DNA of 64,000 nt from Cryptosporangium arvum DSM 44712 (GCF_000585375.1 NZ_KK073874.1:310001-374000); one strand, 5' to 3'; shown: positions 38,574 to 48,337, numbered from the stretch's first letter. The notes: generated by a model not told the origin, from the sequence alone. Numbers and translations are program-made.

Positions 38574-39449
38574 GTGCAGGCGGATGCCGCGTATGCGCGG
38601 TTGCGGGAGGCCATCGTCGACGGTCAGTACCCCGCGGGTGCTCGTCTGACCGAGGTGGAGATCGCCGAGACGCTCGGCATGTCACGCACCCCGGTCCGGG
38701 AAGCGCTGCGGCGGTTGGCCGGGGACGGGTTGGTCCGTGCCTCCGATCGGGGGGTCATCGTGGATCTGATGGACGAGGAAGAGGCGTGGCACGCCCGGAC
38801 GGTGCGCGCCGCGCTCGACGTCCTGGTGGCCGAGCTCGCGGCGCGGCGGCAGAAGGCCGGTGAGGTCTCGCCGGCCGCACTGCGCGCCGCCGAGGAGGCG
38901 GCGGCCTCCGCCCGGACCTACTTGGAGCGTGGCGACACCGACGAGGCCTACCGCCACGACCAGCGCCTGCACCGCCAGATCGCGGAGATCGCCGGCAACC
39001 CCGTCGCGCTGCAGATGCTCGATCGGCTCGCCGACCGGCTGGAAGTCGCTCGGCTCGCCGCCGCGTCCCGCGCCGAGCGCGCGAAGAACATCGAGAAGAA
39101 GGTGGACGGCATCCACCTGGTGACGAAGGTCCCGGCCGCGGTCGGCGCCGGTTTCGACGGCGACGTCAGGAGCGGTCTCGACCTGAACGGGCACGCCGTC
39201 AACGGTGCGAACGGGAGTCACGGCGCCGGTGCCGACAAACCGGGCGCCGAGGGTGCGACCGGCTCGGCGTCGATGAAAAAGAACGGAACGCGGTCCGGCG
39301 GGACGGTCGGCGACGACGGGATGGGACGGCTGGCGGTGCCCGTGCTCTCGCCCGACCTGGCCGAAGAGCACCGGCGGCTGCTGGACGCGATCGCCGCCGG
39401 TCAGCCCGCGGCGGCCTGGCTCGCAGCGCGTGAACACGCTCACGGGTAG
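38574..39449 (+). CDS. GntR-family (FadR/FCD) regulator with a Gly-rich insertion
   Basis: 291 residues from GTG 38574. Winged-helix domain: YARLREAIVDGQYPAGARL, EIAETLGMSRTPVREALRRL. An FCD-type helical effector domain follows (DQRLHRQIAEIAGNPVALQML). About residues 165-255 (GVNG/Gly/Asn/Lys-rich, low complexity) interrupt the FCD domain before its final helix (SPDLAEEHRRLLDAIAAG). Ligand unknown. Not clearly linked to neighbours. Confidence 0.85.
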   Translation: MQADAAYARLREAIVDGQYPAGARLTEVEIAETLGMSRTPVREALRRLAGDGLVRASDRGVIVDLMDEEEAWHARTVRAALDVLVAELAARRQKAGEVSPAALRAAEEAAASARTYLERGDTDEAYRHDQRLHRQIAEIAGNPVALQMLDRLADRLEVARLAAASRAERAKNIEKKVDGIHLVTKVPAAVGAGFDGDVRSGLDLNGHAVNGANGSHGAGADKPGAEGATGSASMKKNGTRSGGTVGDDGMGRLAVPVLSPDLAEEHRRLLDAIAAGQPAAAWLAAREHAHG

Positions 39450-39565
39450 ACGGGAACCCCCATCGGTTGTGAGCCGTTCATCCGGCGACAACCGGAGAGG
39501 TCGACGCCTTTCCTACGGTTCGGTAACCTACGTGTCCGTAGTAACCGAGGAGCAGAGGGCGCTGT

Positions 39566-40405
39566 ATGGCCGAAATCGTGTACCCGCCGGTGATCACCCT
39601 CGCCAAGGCAGCCTTTGCCGGAATTCGGGTGAAGGTGGACGAGGTGGGTGGCGAGCACATACCGCGCACTGGTGGCGCGGTCCTGGCCAGCAACCACGTC
39701 AGCTACCTGGACTTCTTGTTCTGTGGCCTGGCCGCGCAGCCCTCGAAGCGGCTGGTGCGGTTCATGGCGAAAGAGTCGGTGTTCCGACACAAGATCTCCG
39801 GGCCGCTGATGCGCGGGATGAAGCACATCTCGGTCGACCGGGCGGCCGGTGCCGGAGCGTTCGCCGCGGCCGTGAAGGCGCTGCGCGACGGCGAGGTCGT
39901 CGGGGTGTTCCCGGAGGCCACGGTCAGCCGGTCGTTCCTACTCAAGGACTTCAAGTTCGGCGCGGCGCGGATGGCCGCCGAGGCCGAGGTGCCGCTGGTG
40001 CCGATGATCGTGTGGGGTACCCAGCGGTACTGGTCGAAGGAGAATCCCCGCGACCTCACCCGCCGCAACAACCCGGTGCTCCTCCGGGTGGGCGAGCCGT
40101 TGAACCCGACGAAGTCGGACGACCCGGCCGAGGTCACCGCCGAGATGAAGAGCCGGATGGCGGTGCTGCTCGAGGAAGCGATCGAGTCCGACCCGTACCG
40201 GCCGAAGGGCCAGGACGACAAGTGGTGGCTGCCGGCGTCCAAGGGCGGCACCGCGCCGACCCCGGAAGATGCCGCCATCCTCGAGAAAGCCGAGGTCGAG
40301 GAGCGGATCAAGCAGGCTCGCGCGCAGGCCCGAGTGGTCGCGGAAGCCCGGGTGAAGGCCCGGGCGAAGGCCAAGGCGAAAGCGGCGGCCAAGAAGAAAG
40401 CCTGA
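39566..40405 (+). CDS. plsC: 1-acylglycerol-3-phosphate acyltransferase (PlsC family)
   Basis: 279 residues from ATG 39566. NHX4D motif in ASNHVSYLDF, block II-like ISVDRAAGAG, block III FPEATVSRSF and block IV VPLVPMIVWG. Makes phosphatidic acid from lysophosphatidic acid. The usual FPEGT is FPEAT. The C-terminus ends in a ~35-residue Lys/Ala/Arg-rich tail, possibly for DNA or membrane association, not typical of the family. Confidence 0.9.
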   Translation: MAEIVYPPVITLAKAAFAGIRVKVDEVGGEHIPRTGGAVLASNHVSYLDFLFCGLAAQPSKRLVRFMAKESVFRHKISGPLMRGMKHISVDRAAGAGAFAAAVKALRDGEVVGVFPEATVSRSFLLKDFKFGAARMAAEAEVPLVPMIVWGTQRYWSKENPRDLTRRNNPVLLRVGEPLNPTKSDDPAEVTAEMKSRMAVLLEEAIESDPYRPKGQDDKWWLPASKGGTAPTPEDAAILEKAEVEERIKQARAQARVVAEARVKARAKAKAKAAAKKKA

Positions 40406-40675
40406 CGGCGCGACATGGCATAAGTCGGACGACTGTCGGGTACGCAGCAGGATTGACCCTGTGGATATGAGGGATTTCGGCGCGGCGTAGTGCCACTCTG
40501 GGAAACCTGTGCGCTGCGTCGCTCGTGCCCGATCGGACGCAGCGGAGTACCCGACCGACGGATGGGCGGACATCGAACGGCCACGTCCGCGCGTTACGTT
40601 TGACAGCGGACGCCTGCTGGGTTGCACACTGCCCAGCGGCTGTGTCCGACCGAGCCATGTTGACCTTGGAGATTC

Positions 40676-43516
40676 GTGAGCGCTCCCACCACCACCGCTG
40701 CCGCCGCCAAGCGGGGCCGGCGTACCGGCACCGCCGCCGGCGACGACGGCCTGCGTCTGGTGATCGTCGAGTCGCCGGCCAAGGCGAAGAAGATCGCCGA
40801 TTACCTCGGCCCCGGCTACGTCGTCGAGGCGAGCATCGGCCACATCCGTGACCTGCCCCGCAACGCCGAAGACGTGCCCGCCAAGTACAAGGGCGAGTCC
40901 TGGGCCCGGCTCGGCGTCGACGTCGACCGGGAGTTCGCACCGCTCTACGTGGTGAGCCCGGACCGCAGGGCGCAGGTCACGAAGCTCAAACAGCTGGTCA
41001 AGGACGCCACTGAGCTCTACCTCGCCACCGATGAGGACCGCGAGGGCGAGGCCATCGCCTGGCACCTGGTCGAGGAGCTCCGCCCCCGGGTTCCGGTGCG
41101 GCGGATGGTGTTCCACGAGATCACCCGGCCGGCCATCCTCGCGGCGGTCGCCAACACCCGCGAGCTGAACCTCTCGCTCGTCGACGCGCAGGAGACCCGC
41201 CGCATCCTCGACCGTCTCTACGGGTACGAGGTCTCGCCGGTCCTCTGGAAGAAGGTCATGCCCCGGCTGTCGGCCGGGCGGGTCCAGTCGGTCGCCACAC
41301 GGATCGTGGTGGAGCGCGAGCGCGCTCGGATGAAGTTCCGGTCGGCGGAGTACTGGGACATCCGCGGCCACTTCGCGGTCTCCGAGTCGGTTCCCGGCGA
41401 GCCGGGCGACTTCCTCGCGACGCTGGTGGGCCTCGACGGCGACCGGGTCGCGACGGGCCGTGACTTCGAGCCGACGACCGGCCAGCTCAAGACCGAGGTG
41501 CGCGGCGACGTCATCCAGCTCGACGAGGCGGGGGCCCGTGGCCTGGCCGCCCGGCTCGAGGGCGCTGCGTTCAAGGTCGTCCGCGTCGAGGAGAAGCCGT
41601 ACCGGCGCAAGCCGTACGCGCCGTTCATGACCTCCACGCTGCAGCAGGAGGCCAGCCGCAAGCTGCGTTTCGCCGCCGAGCAGACGATGCGTGTCGCGCA
41701 GCGGCTGTACGAGAACGGCTACATCACCTACATGCGTACCGACTCGACGAACCTGTCGGAGACCGCGCTCACCGCGGCCCGCCAGCAGGTCCGGGAGCTG
41801 TACGGAGACCGGTACGTGCCCACCGAGCCGCGCCGGTACGCCCGCAAGGTGAAGAACGCCCAGGAGGCGCACGAGGCGATCCGGCCGTCCGGTGAGCACT
41901 TCCGGACGCCGGGCGAGCTGGCCCGCGAGCTGTCCAGCGACGAGTTCCGCCTCTACGAGCTGATCTGGAAGCGGACGATCGCGTCCCAGATGATCGACGC
42001 CGTGGGGCAGTCGGTCTCGGTCCGGCTGTCGGGAACGTCGAGCACCAACGAGGTGGCCGACTTCGCCGCCTCCGGTCGCACGATCACCGAGCCGGGCTTC
42101 CTGCGCGCCTACGTCGAGGACATCGACGAATCGCACGAGGGCGACGACCAGACCGACGACTCCGAGCGCCGGCTGCCGCGGCTGACCAAGGACGACCCGC
42201 TGACCGCGCACGACCTGCTCGCGGAAGGTCACAACACCCAGCCCCCGCCGCGCTACACCGAGGCGAGCCTGGTGAAGGCGCTGGAGGAGCTCGGCATCGG
42301 GCGCCCGTCGACGTACGCGTCGATCATGCGCACGATCCAGGACCGCGGGTACGTGTGGAAGAAGGGCGCCGCGCTGGTGCCGTCCTTCATCGCGTTCGCC
42401 GTGGTGCAGCTGCTCGAGCAGTACTTCCCGCGGCTGGTCGACTACAAGTTCACCGCGAACGTCGAGGAGGACCTGGACGACATCGCGGCCGGTGAGCGCC
42501 GGCGGGTCGACTGGCTCACCCGGTTCTACTTCGGGGCGTCGGACGATGCGAACGTCCGCGAGGAGAGCGTCTCCCGGGCCGGTGGGTTGAAGCACCTGGT
42601 CGCGCTGAACCTGGGCGACATCGACGCGCGCGGGGTGAACTCGATCCCGCTGTTCACCGACGAGACCGGCCGCACCGTCGTGGTGCGGGTCGGCCGCTAC
42701 GGGCCGTACCTGCAGCGGACCTCCGGGCCCGACGACGAGGGCGACCGGGCGTCGCTGCCCGACGACCTCGAGCCCGACACGCTGACCCCGGAGCGGGCCG
42801 AGGAGCTGCTGTCGGCGCCGCAGGGCGGCCGGGAGCTGGGGACCTCGCCGGTGACCGGGGAACCGGTGGTGGCCAAGGCGGGGCGGTTCGGGCCGTACGT
42901 GCAGAGCGGCGAGACGACGTCGTCGCTGTTCAGCTCGATGTCGTTGGAGACGTTGACGCTCGACGACGCGTTGAAGCTGCTGTCGCTCCCGCGCACGCTG
43001 GGGGCGCACCCCGGGGACGGGGAGCCGGTCACCGCGCAGAACGGGCGGTACGGGCCGTACGTGAAGCACGGCACCGAGTCGCGGTCCCTCGGCTCCGAGG
43101 ACGAGTTGTTCACGGTGTCGCTGGAAGCCGCGTTGGCGTTGCTGGCCCAGCCGAAGCAGCGCGGGCGGCGGGCGGCACCGGCCGCTCCGCTCCGCGAGAT
43201 GAACGCCAACGACCCGGTGAGCGGTCAGCCGATGGTGATCAAGGACGGGCGGTTCGGCCCGTACGTCACCGACGGCGAGACCAATGCGAGCCTGCGCAAG
43301 GGCGACGAGGTGGCCGAGCTGACGCCGGAGCGGGCGGCCGAGCTGCTGGCCGACCGGCGGGCGCGCGGACCGGCGAAGAAGACCACCCGCAAGAAGGCGG
43401 CGGCGAAGAAGGCCCCCGCGAAGGCGGAGACCGCGGCCAAGAAAACCGCGGCCAAGAAGACGACGAAGAAGGCCCCGGCCAAGAAGAAGGCCCCGGCCAA
43501 GGCCACCAAGGAGTAG
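40676..43516 (+). CDS. topA: DNA topoisomerase I
   Basis: 946 residues from GTG 40676 with GGAG five bases before. TOPRIM domain VIVESPAKAKKIADYL and DEDREGEAI; active-site Tyr352 in YITYMRTDST; HxxHEAIRPS. No zinc fingers; instead four C-terminal GRxGPYV-type repeats (GRYGPYLQ, GRFGPYVQ, GRYGPYVK, GRFGPYVT) and a Lys/Ala-rich tail, the actinobacterial form. Relaxes negative supercoils. A TTGACA (40600-40605) upstream may be the -35 box. Converges on the lacI-type gene 14 bp away. Confidence 0.97.
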   Translation: MSAPTTTAAAAKRGRRTGTAAGDDGLRLVIVESPAKAKKIADYLGPGYVVEASIGHIRDLPRNAEDVPAKYKGESWARLGVDVDREFAPLYVVSPDRRAQVTKLKQLVKDATELYLATDEDREGEAIAWHLVEELRPRVPVRRMVFHEITRPAILAAVANTRELNLSLVDAQETRRILDRLYGYEVSPVLWKKVMPRLSAGRVQSVATRIVVERERARMKFRSAEYWDIRGHFAVSESVPGEPGDFLATLVGLDGDRVATGRDFEPTTGQLKTEVRGDVIQLDEAGARGLAARLEGAAFKVVRVEEKPYRRKPYAPFMTSTLQQEASRKLRFAAEQTMRVAQRLYENGYITYMRTDSTNLSETALTAARQQVRELYGDRYVPTEPRRYARKVKNAQEAHEAIRPSGEHFRTPGELARELSSDEFRLYELIWKRTIASQMIDAVGQSVSVRLSGTSSTNEVADFAASGRTITEPGFLRAYVEDIDESHEGDDQTDDSERRLPRLTKDDPLTAHDLLAEGHNTQPPPRYTEASLVKALEELGIGRPSTYASIMRTIQDRGYVWKKGAALVPSFIAFAVVQLLEQYFPRLVDYKFTANVEEDLDDIAAGERRRVDWLTRFYFGASDDANVREESVSRAGGLKHLVALNLGDIDARGVNSIPLFTDETGRTVVVRVGRYGPYLQRTSGPDDEGDRASLPDDLEPDTLTPERAEELLSAPQGGRELGTSPVTGEPVVAKAGRFGPYVQSGETTSSLFSSMSLETLTLDDALKLLSLPRTLGAHPGDGEPVTAQNGRYGPYVKHGTESRSLGSEDELFTVSLEAALALLAQPKQRGRRAAPAAPLREMNANDPVSGQPMVIKDGRFGPYVTDGETNASLRKGDEVAELTPERAAELLADRRARGPAKKTTRKKAAAKKAPAKAETAAKKTAAKKTTKKAPAKKKAPAKATKE

Positions 43517-43530
43517 GGACCGGGCTCCGC

Positions 43531-44523
43531 TTACCGGCGGGGCTCGTGCACGGCCAGCGTGGCCGGGAGCACCACGTCGTTCGGTGGTGCCTCCGGTGTG
43601 CGGATGCGGTCGAGCAGCGCGGTCGCGGCCCGCTTCCCGAGCTCGTAGGTCGGCTGGGTGACGAGCGTCAGCGGGGGCAGCAGCCCGGTCTGCCAGGTCT
43701 GGTCGTCGAACCCCACGAGCGCGATGTCGTGCGGGTGGCGCAGGCCGGCGTCGTCGAGGGCGGTGATCGCGCCGATCGTCATCAGGTTGTTGGAGACGAA
43801 GAGGGCGTCCGGGCTCAGCTGGAGCAGGTGCTTGGACGCGGTGCGCCCGCCGTCGATCCGGTAGTCGCCGTGGGCGACCAGGTCGGGGTCGAACGGCAGG
43901 CCGGCCTCGGCGAGTCCTTCGCGGTACCCGGCCAGGCGGTCCGCGGCCGTGGTGGTGGCCAGTGGGCCACCGACGAACCCGATCCGCCGACAGCCGGTAC
44001 CGACCAGATACAGGGTGGCCTCGCGTGCCGCCGCCAGGTTGTCGACCGTGACGCTGTCCACCGGGTGCCCGAGCAGCCGCCGGTCGACGGTCACCACCGG
44101 GATGCCCCGGCTCCGGAGCACGCCGATGTCGGTCTCCGCGCTGGACGCCGGCGCCAGGACCACGCCGGCCATCCGCTCTGCCGCCGCCACCTCCAGGTAG
44201 CGCTGCTCTTTCGCGAGGTCCTCGTCGGTGTTCGCGAGCACGACCGAGAACCCGGCCGCGTGGGCGGCGTCCTCGACCCCGCGCGCGATCTCCGGGAAGA
44301 ACGGGTTCGTGATGTCGGAGATGATCAGCCCCAGCACGCTCGTGGCGCGGGTCCGCAGGCTGCGTGCCTGGCTGTTGGGCTGGTACCCCAGCTGATCGAC
44401 GGCGGCCACCACCCGCTGACGCAACTCGTCGGCGACGCCCTGGTTGGCGTTGAGGACCCGCGAGACGGTCGCGGGGGAGACCCCGGCCGCCTTGGCCACA
44501 TCGCCGATCGTCACGTTCTGCAC
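43531..44523 (-). CDS. LacI-family transcriptional regulator
   Basis: 330 residues from ATG 44523. N-terminal helix-turn-helix TIGDVAKAAGVSPATVSRVL with hinge helix NSQARSLRTRATSVLG, then the periplasmic-binding-type sensor domain (ISDITNPFFPEIARG, GFDDQTWQTG). Divergent from the sugar operon at 44721; three GAAATCGATTTC-type operators lie between. By position it represses that operon and releases it on binding the sugar inducer. Confidence 0.93.
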   Translation of the reverse strand: MQNVTIGDVAKAAGVSPATVSRVLNANQGVADELRQRVVAAVDQLGYQPNSQARSLRTRATSVLGLIISDITNPFFPEIARGVEDAAHAAGFSVVLANTDEDLAKEQRYLEVAAAERMAGVVLAPASSAETDIGVLRSRGIPVVTVDRRLLGHPVDSVTVDNLAAAREATLYLVGTGCRRIGFVGGPLATTTAADRLAGYREGLAEAGLPFDPDLVAHGDYRIDGGRTASKHLLQLSPDALFVSNNLMTIGAITALDDAGLRHPHDIALVGFDDQTWQTGLLPPLTLVTQPTYELGKRAATALLDRIRTPEAPPNDVVLPATLAVHEPRR

Positions 44524-44581
44524 GCGTTTCCCCCTGCACCGGTTCAGCCCCGGACGAGGCGTCGTCTGAGCCTAGTGAGCC

Positions 44582-44610
44582 TTGACACAGCACCGGGTCA
44601 GCCTTAATTT
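44582..44610 (+). promoter_or_regulatory. Sigma-70-type promoter of the sugar operon
   Basis: TTGACA (44582-44587) and TAATTT (44605-44610) are separated by 17 bp. Transcription would start at about 44617, inside the first operator, so a bound repressor would block initiation directly. Confidence 0.75.
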
Positions 44611-44614
44611 CTGA

Positions 44615-44640
44615 GAAATCGATTTCAAGAAATCGATTTC
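44615..44640. promoter_or_regulatory. Twin LacI-type operators
   Basis: Two perfect 12-bp palindromes GAAATCGATTTC at 44615-44626 and 44629-44640, centres 14 bp apart. A third, imperfect copy, GAAAACGATTTC, lies at 44696-44707 just before the AGGAGG of the first gene. They match the style of actinobacterial LacI operators (central CG). Confidence 0.88.
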
Positions 44641-44695
44641 AAGCACCATATCTTCCTTTCGTCCGATCTGGCAATGGACCTGACCGGTTGGTCGA

Positions 44696-44707
44696 GAAAA
44701 CGATTTC
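44696..44707. promoter_or_regulatory. Third, imperfect LacI-type operator
   Basis: GAAAACGATTTC differs by one base from the twin sites. It directly adjoins the AGGAGG ribosome site of the isomerase gene, so binding here could also block elongation or form a loop with the twin sites 80 bp upstream. Confidence 0.65.
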
Positions 44708-44720
44708 AGGAGGTGGCGCC

Positions 44721-46124
44721 GTGGCGAGGATCGGGCTGTTGACGATGTCCGACGGCCGCGACTACGTCGCGAACGACATCCGCGAGTTCGTCCAGAACGC
44801 GGAAAAGGCGCTGGTCGCGGCGCTGGAGGCCGACGGGCACGAAGTCGTCGTCGGCGTCGAGGAGATCTGGACCAACCAGCTGGCGACGTCCGAGGCCCGG
44901 CGGGTGGCCGCGGCTCGACCCGACTTGACGATCTTCCACTACCCGGTCTGGGCGTTCCCGCACTTCACGATGCTGGCCGCGGCGTCGACCAACGGCCCCC
45001 TGCTGCTGCTGGCCAGCCTCGACCCGGTGCAGCCGGGCATGGTCGGCATGCTCGCCGGCGGTGGCGCGCTCGACCAGATCGGCCGGGTGCACAGCCGGGC
45101 GTGGGGCGGGCTCACCGAGGAGGTGGCGGCGCAGATCCGGGCGGCCACGGCGGTCAGCCGGCTGTGCGGCTCGACGTTCGGCAAGATCGGCGGCCGCCCG
45201 ATGGGGATGAACACCGCGACCGCGAACACCGACCAGTGGATGGCGACGTTCGGCATCGACGTCGAGGAGATCGACCAGTGGGAGATCGTCCGGCGTTCCG
45301 AGCACGTCGAGCAGTCGCGGGTGACCGCCGGGCGGGAGTGGCTCGAGCGGCACGCGGCCGGCGTGCACTACGACGGCAAGCAGCTGACGCCCGAGCTGCT
45401 CGAGCGCCAGATCCGCTCGTACTACGCGATGCGCGAGCTGATCGACGAGTGGAACCTCGACTTCTCCGGCATCAAGGGCCAGCCCGAGCTGACCAGCCAC
45501 TTCACCACGATGGACATCACCGAGGCGTTCCTCAACGACCCCTACGACTGGGAGGGGCCGAAGGAAACCCACGTCACCGCGACCGAAGCCGACATGGACG
45601 GCGCGTTGACGATGCAGATCCTCAAGCTCCTCTCGGGCGACCCGGTGCTCTTCGCCGACGTCCGCCACTACCACTCCGACCTGGACATCTGGGACCTGGC
45701 CAACTCCGGCCAGCACGCCACCTGGTACGCGGCCCGCAGCGCGGATCCGCTGGAGAACCTCGCGAAGACGCACTTCTACCCGGAGGTGTTCTTCTTCCCG
45801 GCCGGCGGGGCGTCGGTGCACCACATCGCCGCGCCCGGCGACGCCACGTTCGCGCGGCTGACCCGGCTCAACGGTCGCTACCGCCTGCACGTGGCCCGCG
45901 GTGCGTTCGAGAGCTACTCCGACGCGGAGAACGAGCGGCTGGCCCGGCTCTCGACGTTCGAGTGGCCGCACGCGTTCACCCGCCTGCAGGTCGACGCGTC
46001 GGAGTTCCTCTCGACGTTCGGCGCGAACCACATCCACGCCGTTCCGGGTGACCGCGTGGCTGAACTGCGGGCGGTCGCCCGGCTGCTCGACATCGACTGG
46101 GCCGGCCTCGGCCCTCTGGCCTGA
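44721..46124 (+). CDS. L-fucose/L-arabinose isomerase-family protein
   Basis: 467 residues from GTG 44721, with AGGAGG 8 bases upstream; the longer frame from 44688 would run through the third operator. The protein has the fucose/arabinose isomerase-like pattern: NAEKALVAALEADGHEVVVG, FHYPVWAFPHF, FGKIGGRPMGMNTATAN, ADVRHYHSDLDIWDLANSGQHATWYA, and a C-terminal part like AraA/FucI. It would convert an aldose to a ketose; which sugar is unclear. First gene of the operon. Confidence 0.85.
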   Translation: MARIGLLTMSDGRDYVANDIREFVQNAEKALVAALEADGHEVVVGVEEIWTNQLATSEARRVAAARPDLTIFHYPVWAFPHFTMLAAASTNGPLLLLASLDPVQPGMVGMLAGGGALDQIGRVHSRAWGGLTEEVAAQIRAATAVSRLCGSTFGKIGGRPMGMNTATANTDQWMATFGIDVEEIDQWEIVRRSEHVEQSRVTAGREWLERHAAGVHYDGKQLTPELLERQIRSYYAMRELIDEWNLDFSGIKGQPELTSHFTTMDITEAFLNDPYDWEGPKETHVTATEADMDGALTMQILKLLSGDPVLFADVRHYHSDLDIWDLANSGQHATWYAARSADPLENLAKTHFYPEVFFFPAGGASVHHIAAPGDATFARLTRLNGRYRLHVARGAFESYSDAENERLARLSTFEWPHAFTRLQVDASEFLSTFGANHIHAVPGDRVAELRAVARLLDIDWAGLGPLA

Positions 46125-46149
46125 CAACCCTTCAACGTTGAGGAGAACC

Positions 46150-47439
46150 ATGGTCACCAGACGGGACCTGCTGCGCGCCTCCGGCTTCGGCGCGCTCGCA
46201 GTCGCCGCCGCCCCGTTGCTCGCGGCCTGCGGCGACGGCGGCTCCGGCGCCAGCAGTTCCGATCTCACCCTCAGCTACCTCGGAACCGCCGACCAGCAGC
46301 AGGTCTGGAACAAACTGTTCGCCGAGTTCCAGCGCAAGAACCCCGACATCAAGCTCAAGGCCACCGGTTCGCCGGTCGACAACTGGGCCGCCTACTTCGA
46401 CAAGGTCTCGACGCAGCTGGCCGGTGGGGTCAGGTACGACCTGATCCAGGTGGCCACCGAGGGTATGCAGCTGTTCGCGGCGAAAGGGTTGCTGCAGCCG
46501 CTCGACGACCTGGTGAAGGCCAACAAGACCGACCTCGACGACTTCCTGGCCGACGCCCACCCGAACCTGCCGAAGTGGAACCAGCAGTACGGGTCACCGG
46601 ACGGCAAGACCTACTTCCTGCCGGGCGACTTCAACACGATGTGCCTCTGGTTCAACAAGGAGGTCTTCCAGAAGGCGGGGGTGGAGGCGCCCACGAACGA
46701 GTGGACCTGGGACGACTTCCTCAAGGCCGGGCGGACGATCAAGCAGAAGACCGGTGCGTTCCTGTACCCGGCCACCGCGGAGTACTTCATCGGCGTGATG
46801 CCGTGGCTGCTGACGAACGGCGCCAGCACGCTCTCCGACGACTGGAAGAAAGCCACGTGCGACACCCCGGCCGCGATCGAAGCGGCGGAGTTCGCGCGGC
46901 AGCTCGTGGCGGAGAAGCTCAGCCCGCCGCCCGGTGGGTCGTTCGACCGCTTCACGCTCGCGACGCAGGGCAAGCTCGCGACCTTCGGCGGTGGGCGTTG
47001 GCCGATCGTCAACATCCGCCAGGCGAACGCGGTGGAGAAGTTCGGCATCGTGGCCTGGCCGAAGAAGGTCAAGCAGGGATCGCCGGTCGGGTGGAACGGC
47101 ATCCCGATCATGAAGAACTCGAACAAGCCCGACCAGGCCTTCGAGTTCCTCAAGTTCCTGATCTCGAAAGAGGGCGACGCGTTCTTCGCGCAGCTCGGCG
47201 GCACGATCGTGCCGGCGCGTAAGTCGGTCGCGGAGAGCACGGCGTACCTCGACAACTCGCCGACCGGCACCGAGAACCTGTACGCGGCCCTGGACTACGC
47301 GACGGTGATCCCGGCGCCGGCCAAGGGCAACCTGATCCAGCGCGACATCGAGGACACCTGGGGCCAGATCCTGGCCGGCAACACGTCGCCGGCGGACGGC
47401 ATGAAGAAGATGCAGGAAAAGGTCGCGGCGAATGTCTGA
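46150..47439 (+). CDS. ABC transporter sugar-binding lipoprotein
   Basis: 429 residues from ATG 46150 with GAGGAGA upstream. The signal carries twin Arg (TRRDLLRASGFG) and a lipobox LLAAC with Cys27. The rest is a cluster-B/MalE-like solute-binding protein (LTLSYLGTADQQQVWNKLF, TYFLPGDFNTMCLWFNKEVF). The twin Arg raises the possibility of Tat export before lipidation. Ends overlapping the first permease. Confidence 0.93.
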   Translation: MVTRRDLLRASGFGALAVAAAPLLAACGDGGSGASSSDLTLSYLGTADQQQVWNKLFAEFQRKNPDIKLKATGSPVDNWAAYFDKVSTQLAGGVRYDLIQVATEGMQLFAAKGLLQPLDDLVKANKTDLDDFLADAHPNLPKWNQQYGSPDGKTYFLPGDFNTMCLWFNKEVFQKAGVEAPTNEWTWDDFLKAGRTIKQKTGAFLYPATAEYFIGVMPWLLTNGASTLSDDWKKATCDTPAAIEAAEFARQLVAEKLSPPPGGSFDRFTLATQGKLATFGGGRWPIVNIRQANAVEKFGIVAWPKKVKQGSPVGWNGIPIMKNSNKPDQAFEFLKFLISKEGDAFFAQLGGTIVPARKSVAESTAYLDNSPTGTENLYAALDYATVIPAPAKGNLIQRDIEDTWGQILAGNTSPADGMKKMQEKVAANV

Positions 47440-48337
47440 AGTCGCATCTCCCCCGTCGGCCGCGAAACGGCCGGCGGGGGAGCGGGTAGCGCCGTACCTG
47501 TTTCTCAGCCCGGCGCTCGTGCTGTTCCTGATCTTCGTGCTCGGGCCGATGGTCGGGACGCTCGTGCTGAGCCTGTTCAACTGGGACCTGCTCGGCGAGC
47601 CCACGTTCGCCGGCGGCGACAACTACACGAAGCTCGTCGGCGACGAGACGCTCCGCAAGGCACTCGGCAACACGTTCGAGTTCACGTTCTGGTCGATCGT
47701 GTTGCACGTCGGCCTCGGGCTGCTGCTCGCGCTCGGCGTCACCCGCAAGATGTGGCGGGTCACCCGCTACTTCCTGCGCACCGCGTACTTCTTCCCGTTC
47801 CTGATCTCGTGGGCGGCCACCGCGTTGATCTGGAAGTACGCCTACGACCCGGCGTTCGGCGTGTTCACCTACTACGGCGACAAGATCGGGCTCCCCGGCG
47901 GCGTCCTGGTCGACGCGCACTGGGCGATGCCCGCGCTGATCCTCGTCGACCTGTGGCACACGATCGGGTTCTCGTTCGTCGTGATCCTCGCCGGGCTCCA
48001 GGCGATCCCGGCCCATCTCTACGAGGCCGCGCTGCTCGACGGCGCCAGCGCGTGGCGACGGTTCTGGCACGTCACCCTGCCGATGCTCTCGCCCACGCTG
48101 TTCTTCGTGACCGTGATCAGCTTCATCGGCGCGTTCCAGATCTTCGAACCGATGTTCCTGATGACGCGCGGCGGGCCGGACGGCGCCACGATCAGCGTCG
48201 TCCAGTACCTGTACGAGACCGCGTTCCGGAACTTCCAGGTCGGTTACGCGTCGGCGATCGCGCTGCTGGTGTTCGCGATCGTGCTGCTGGCCACGCTCGT
48301 CCAGTTCCGGCTCCGACGCAGGTGGGTGCACGAATGA
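47432..48337 (+). CDS. ABC sugar permease, MalF/UgpA type
   Basis: 301 residues from ATG 47432, overlapping the binding-protein gene by 8 bp. Six membrane helices; the EAA loop is EAALLDGASAWRRFWHVTLP. Pairs with the next permease. Confidence 0.93.
   Translation: MSEVASPPSAAKRPAGERVAPYLFLSPALVLFLIFVLGPMVGTLVLSLFNWDLLGEPTFAGGDNYTKLVGDETLRKALGNTFEFTFWSIVLHVGLGLLLALGVTRKMWRVTRYFLRTAYFFPFLISWAATALIWKYAYDPAFGVFTYYGDKIGLPGGVLVDAHWAMPALILVDLWHTIGFSFVVILAGLQAIPAHLYEAALLDGASAWRRFWHVTLPMLSPTLFFVTVISFIGAFQIFEPMFLMTRGGPDGATISVVQYLYETAFRNFQVGYASAIALLVFAIVLLATLVQFRLRRRWVHE

Noticed and set aside
39938..44593. A 1551-residue open frame on the minus strand antisense to topA
   Set aside because: It mirrors the codon structure of topA and plsC in GC-rich DNA, has Arg/Gly-rich composition and no recognisable domain.
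44688..44720. Upstream extension of the isomerase gene to 44688
   Set aside because: It would run through the third operator and ribosome site; AGGAGG before GTG 44721 gives a better start.
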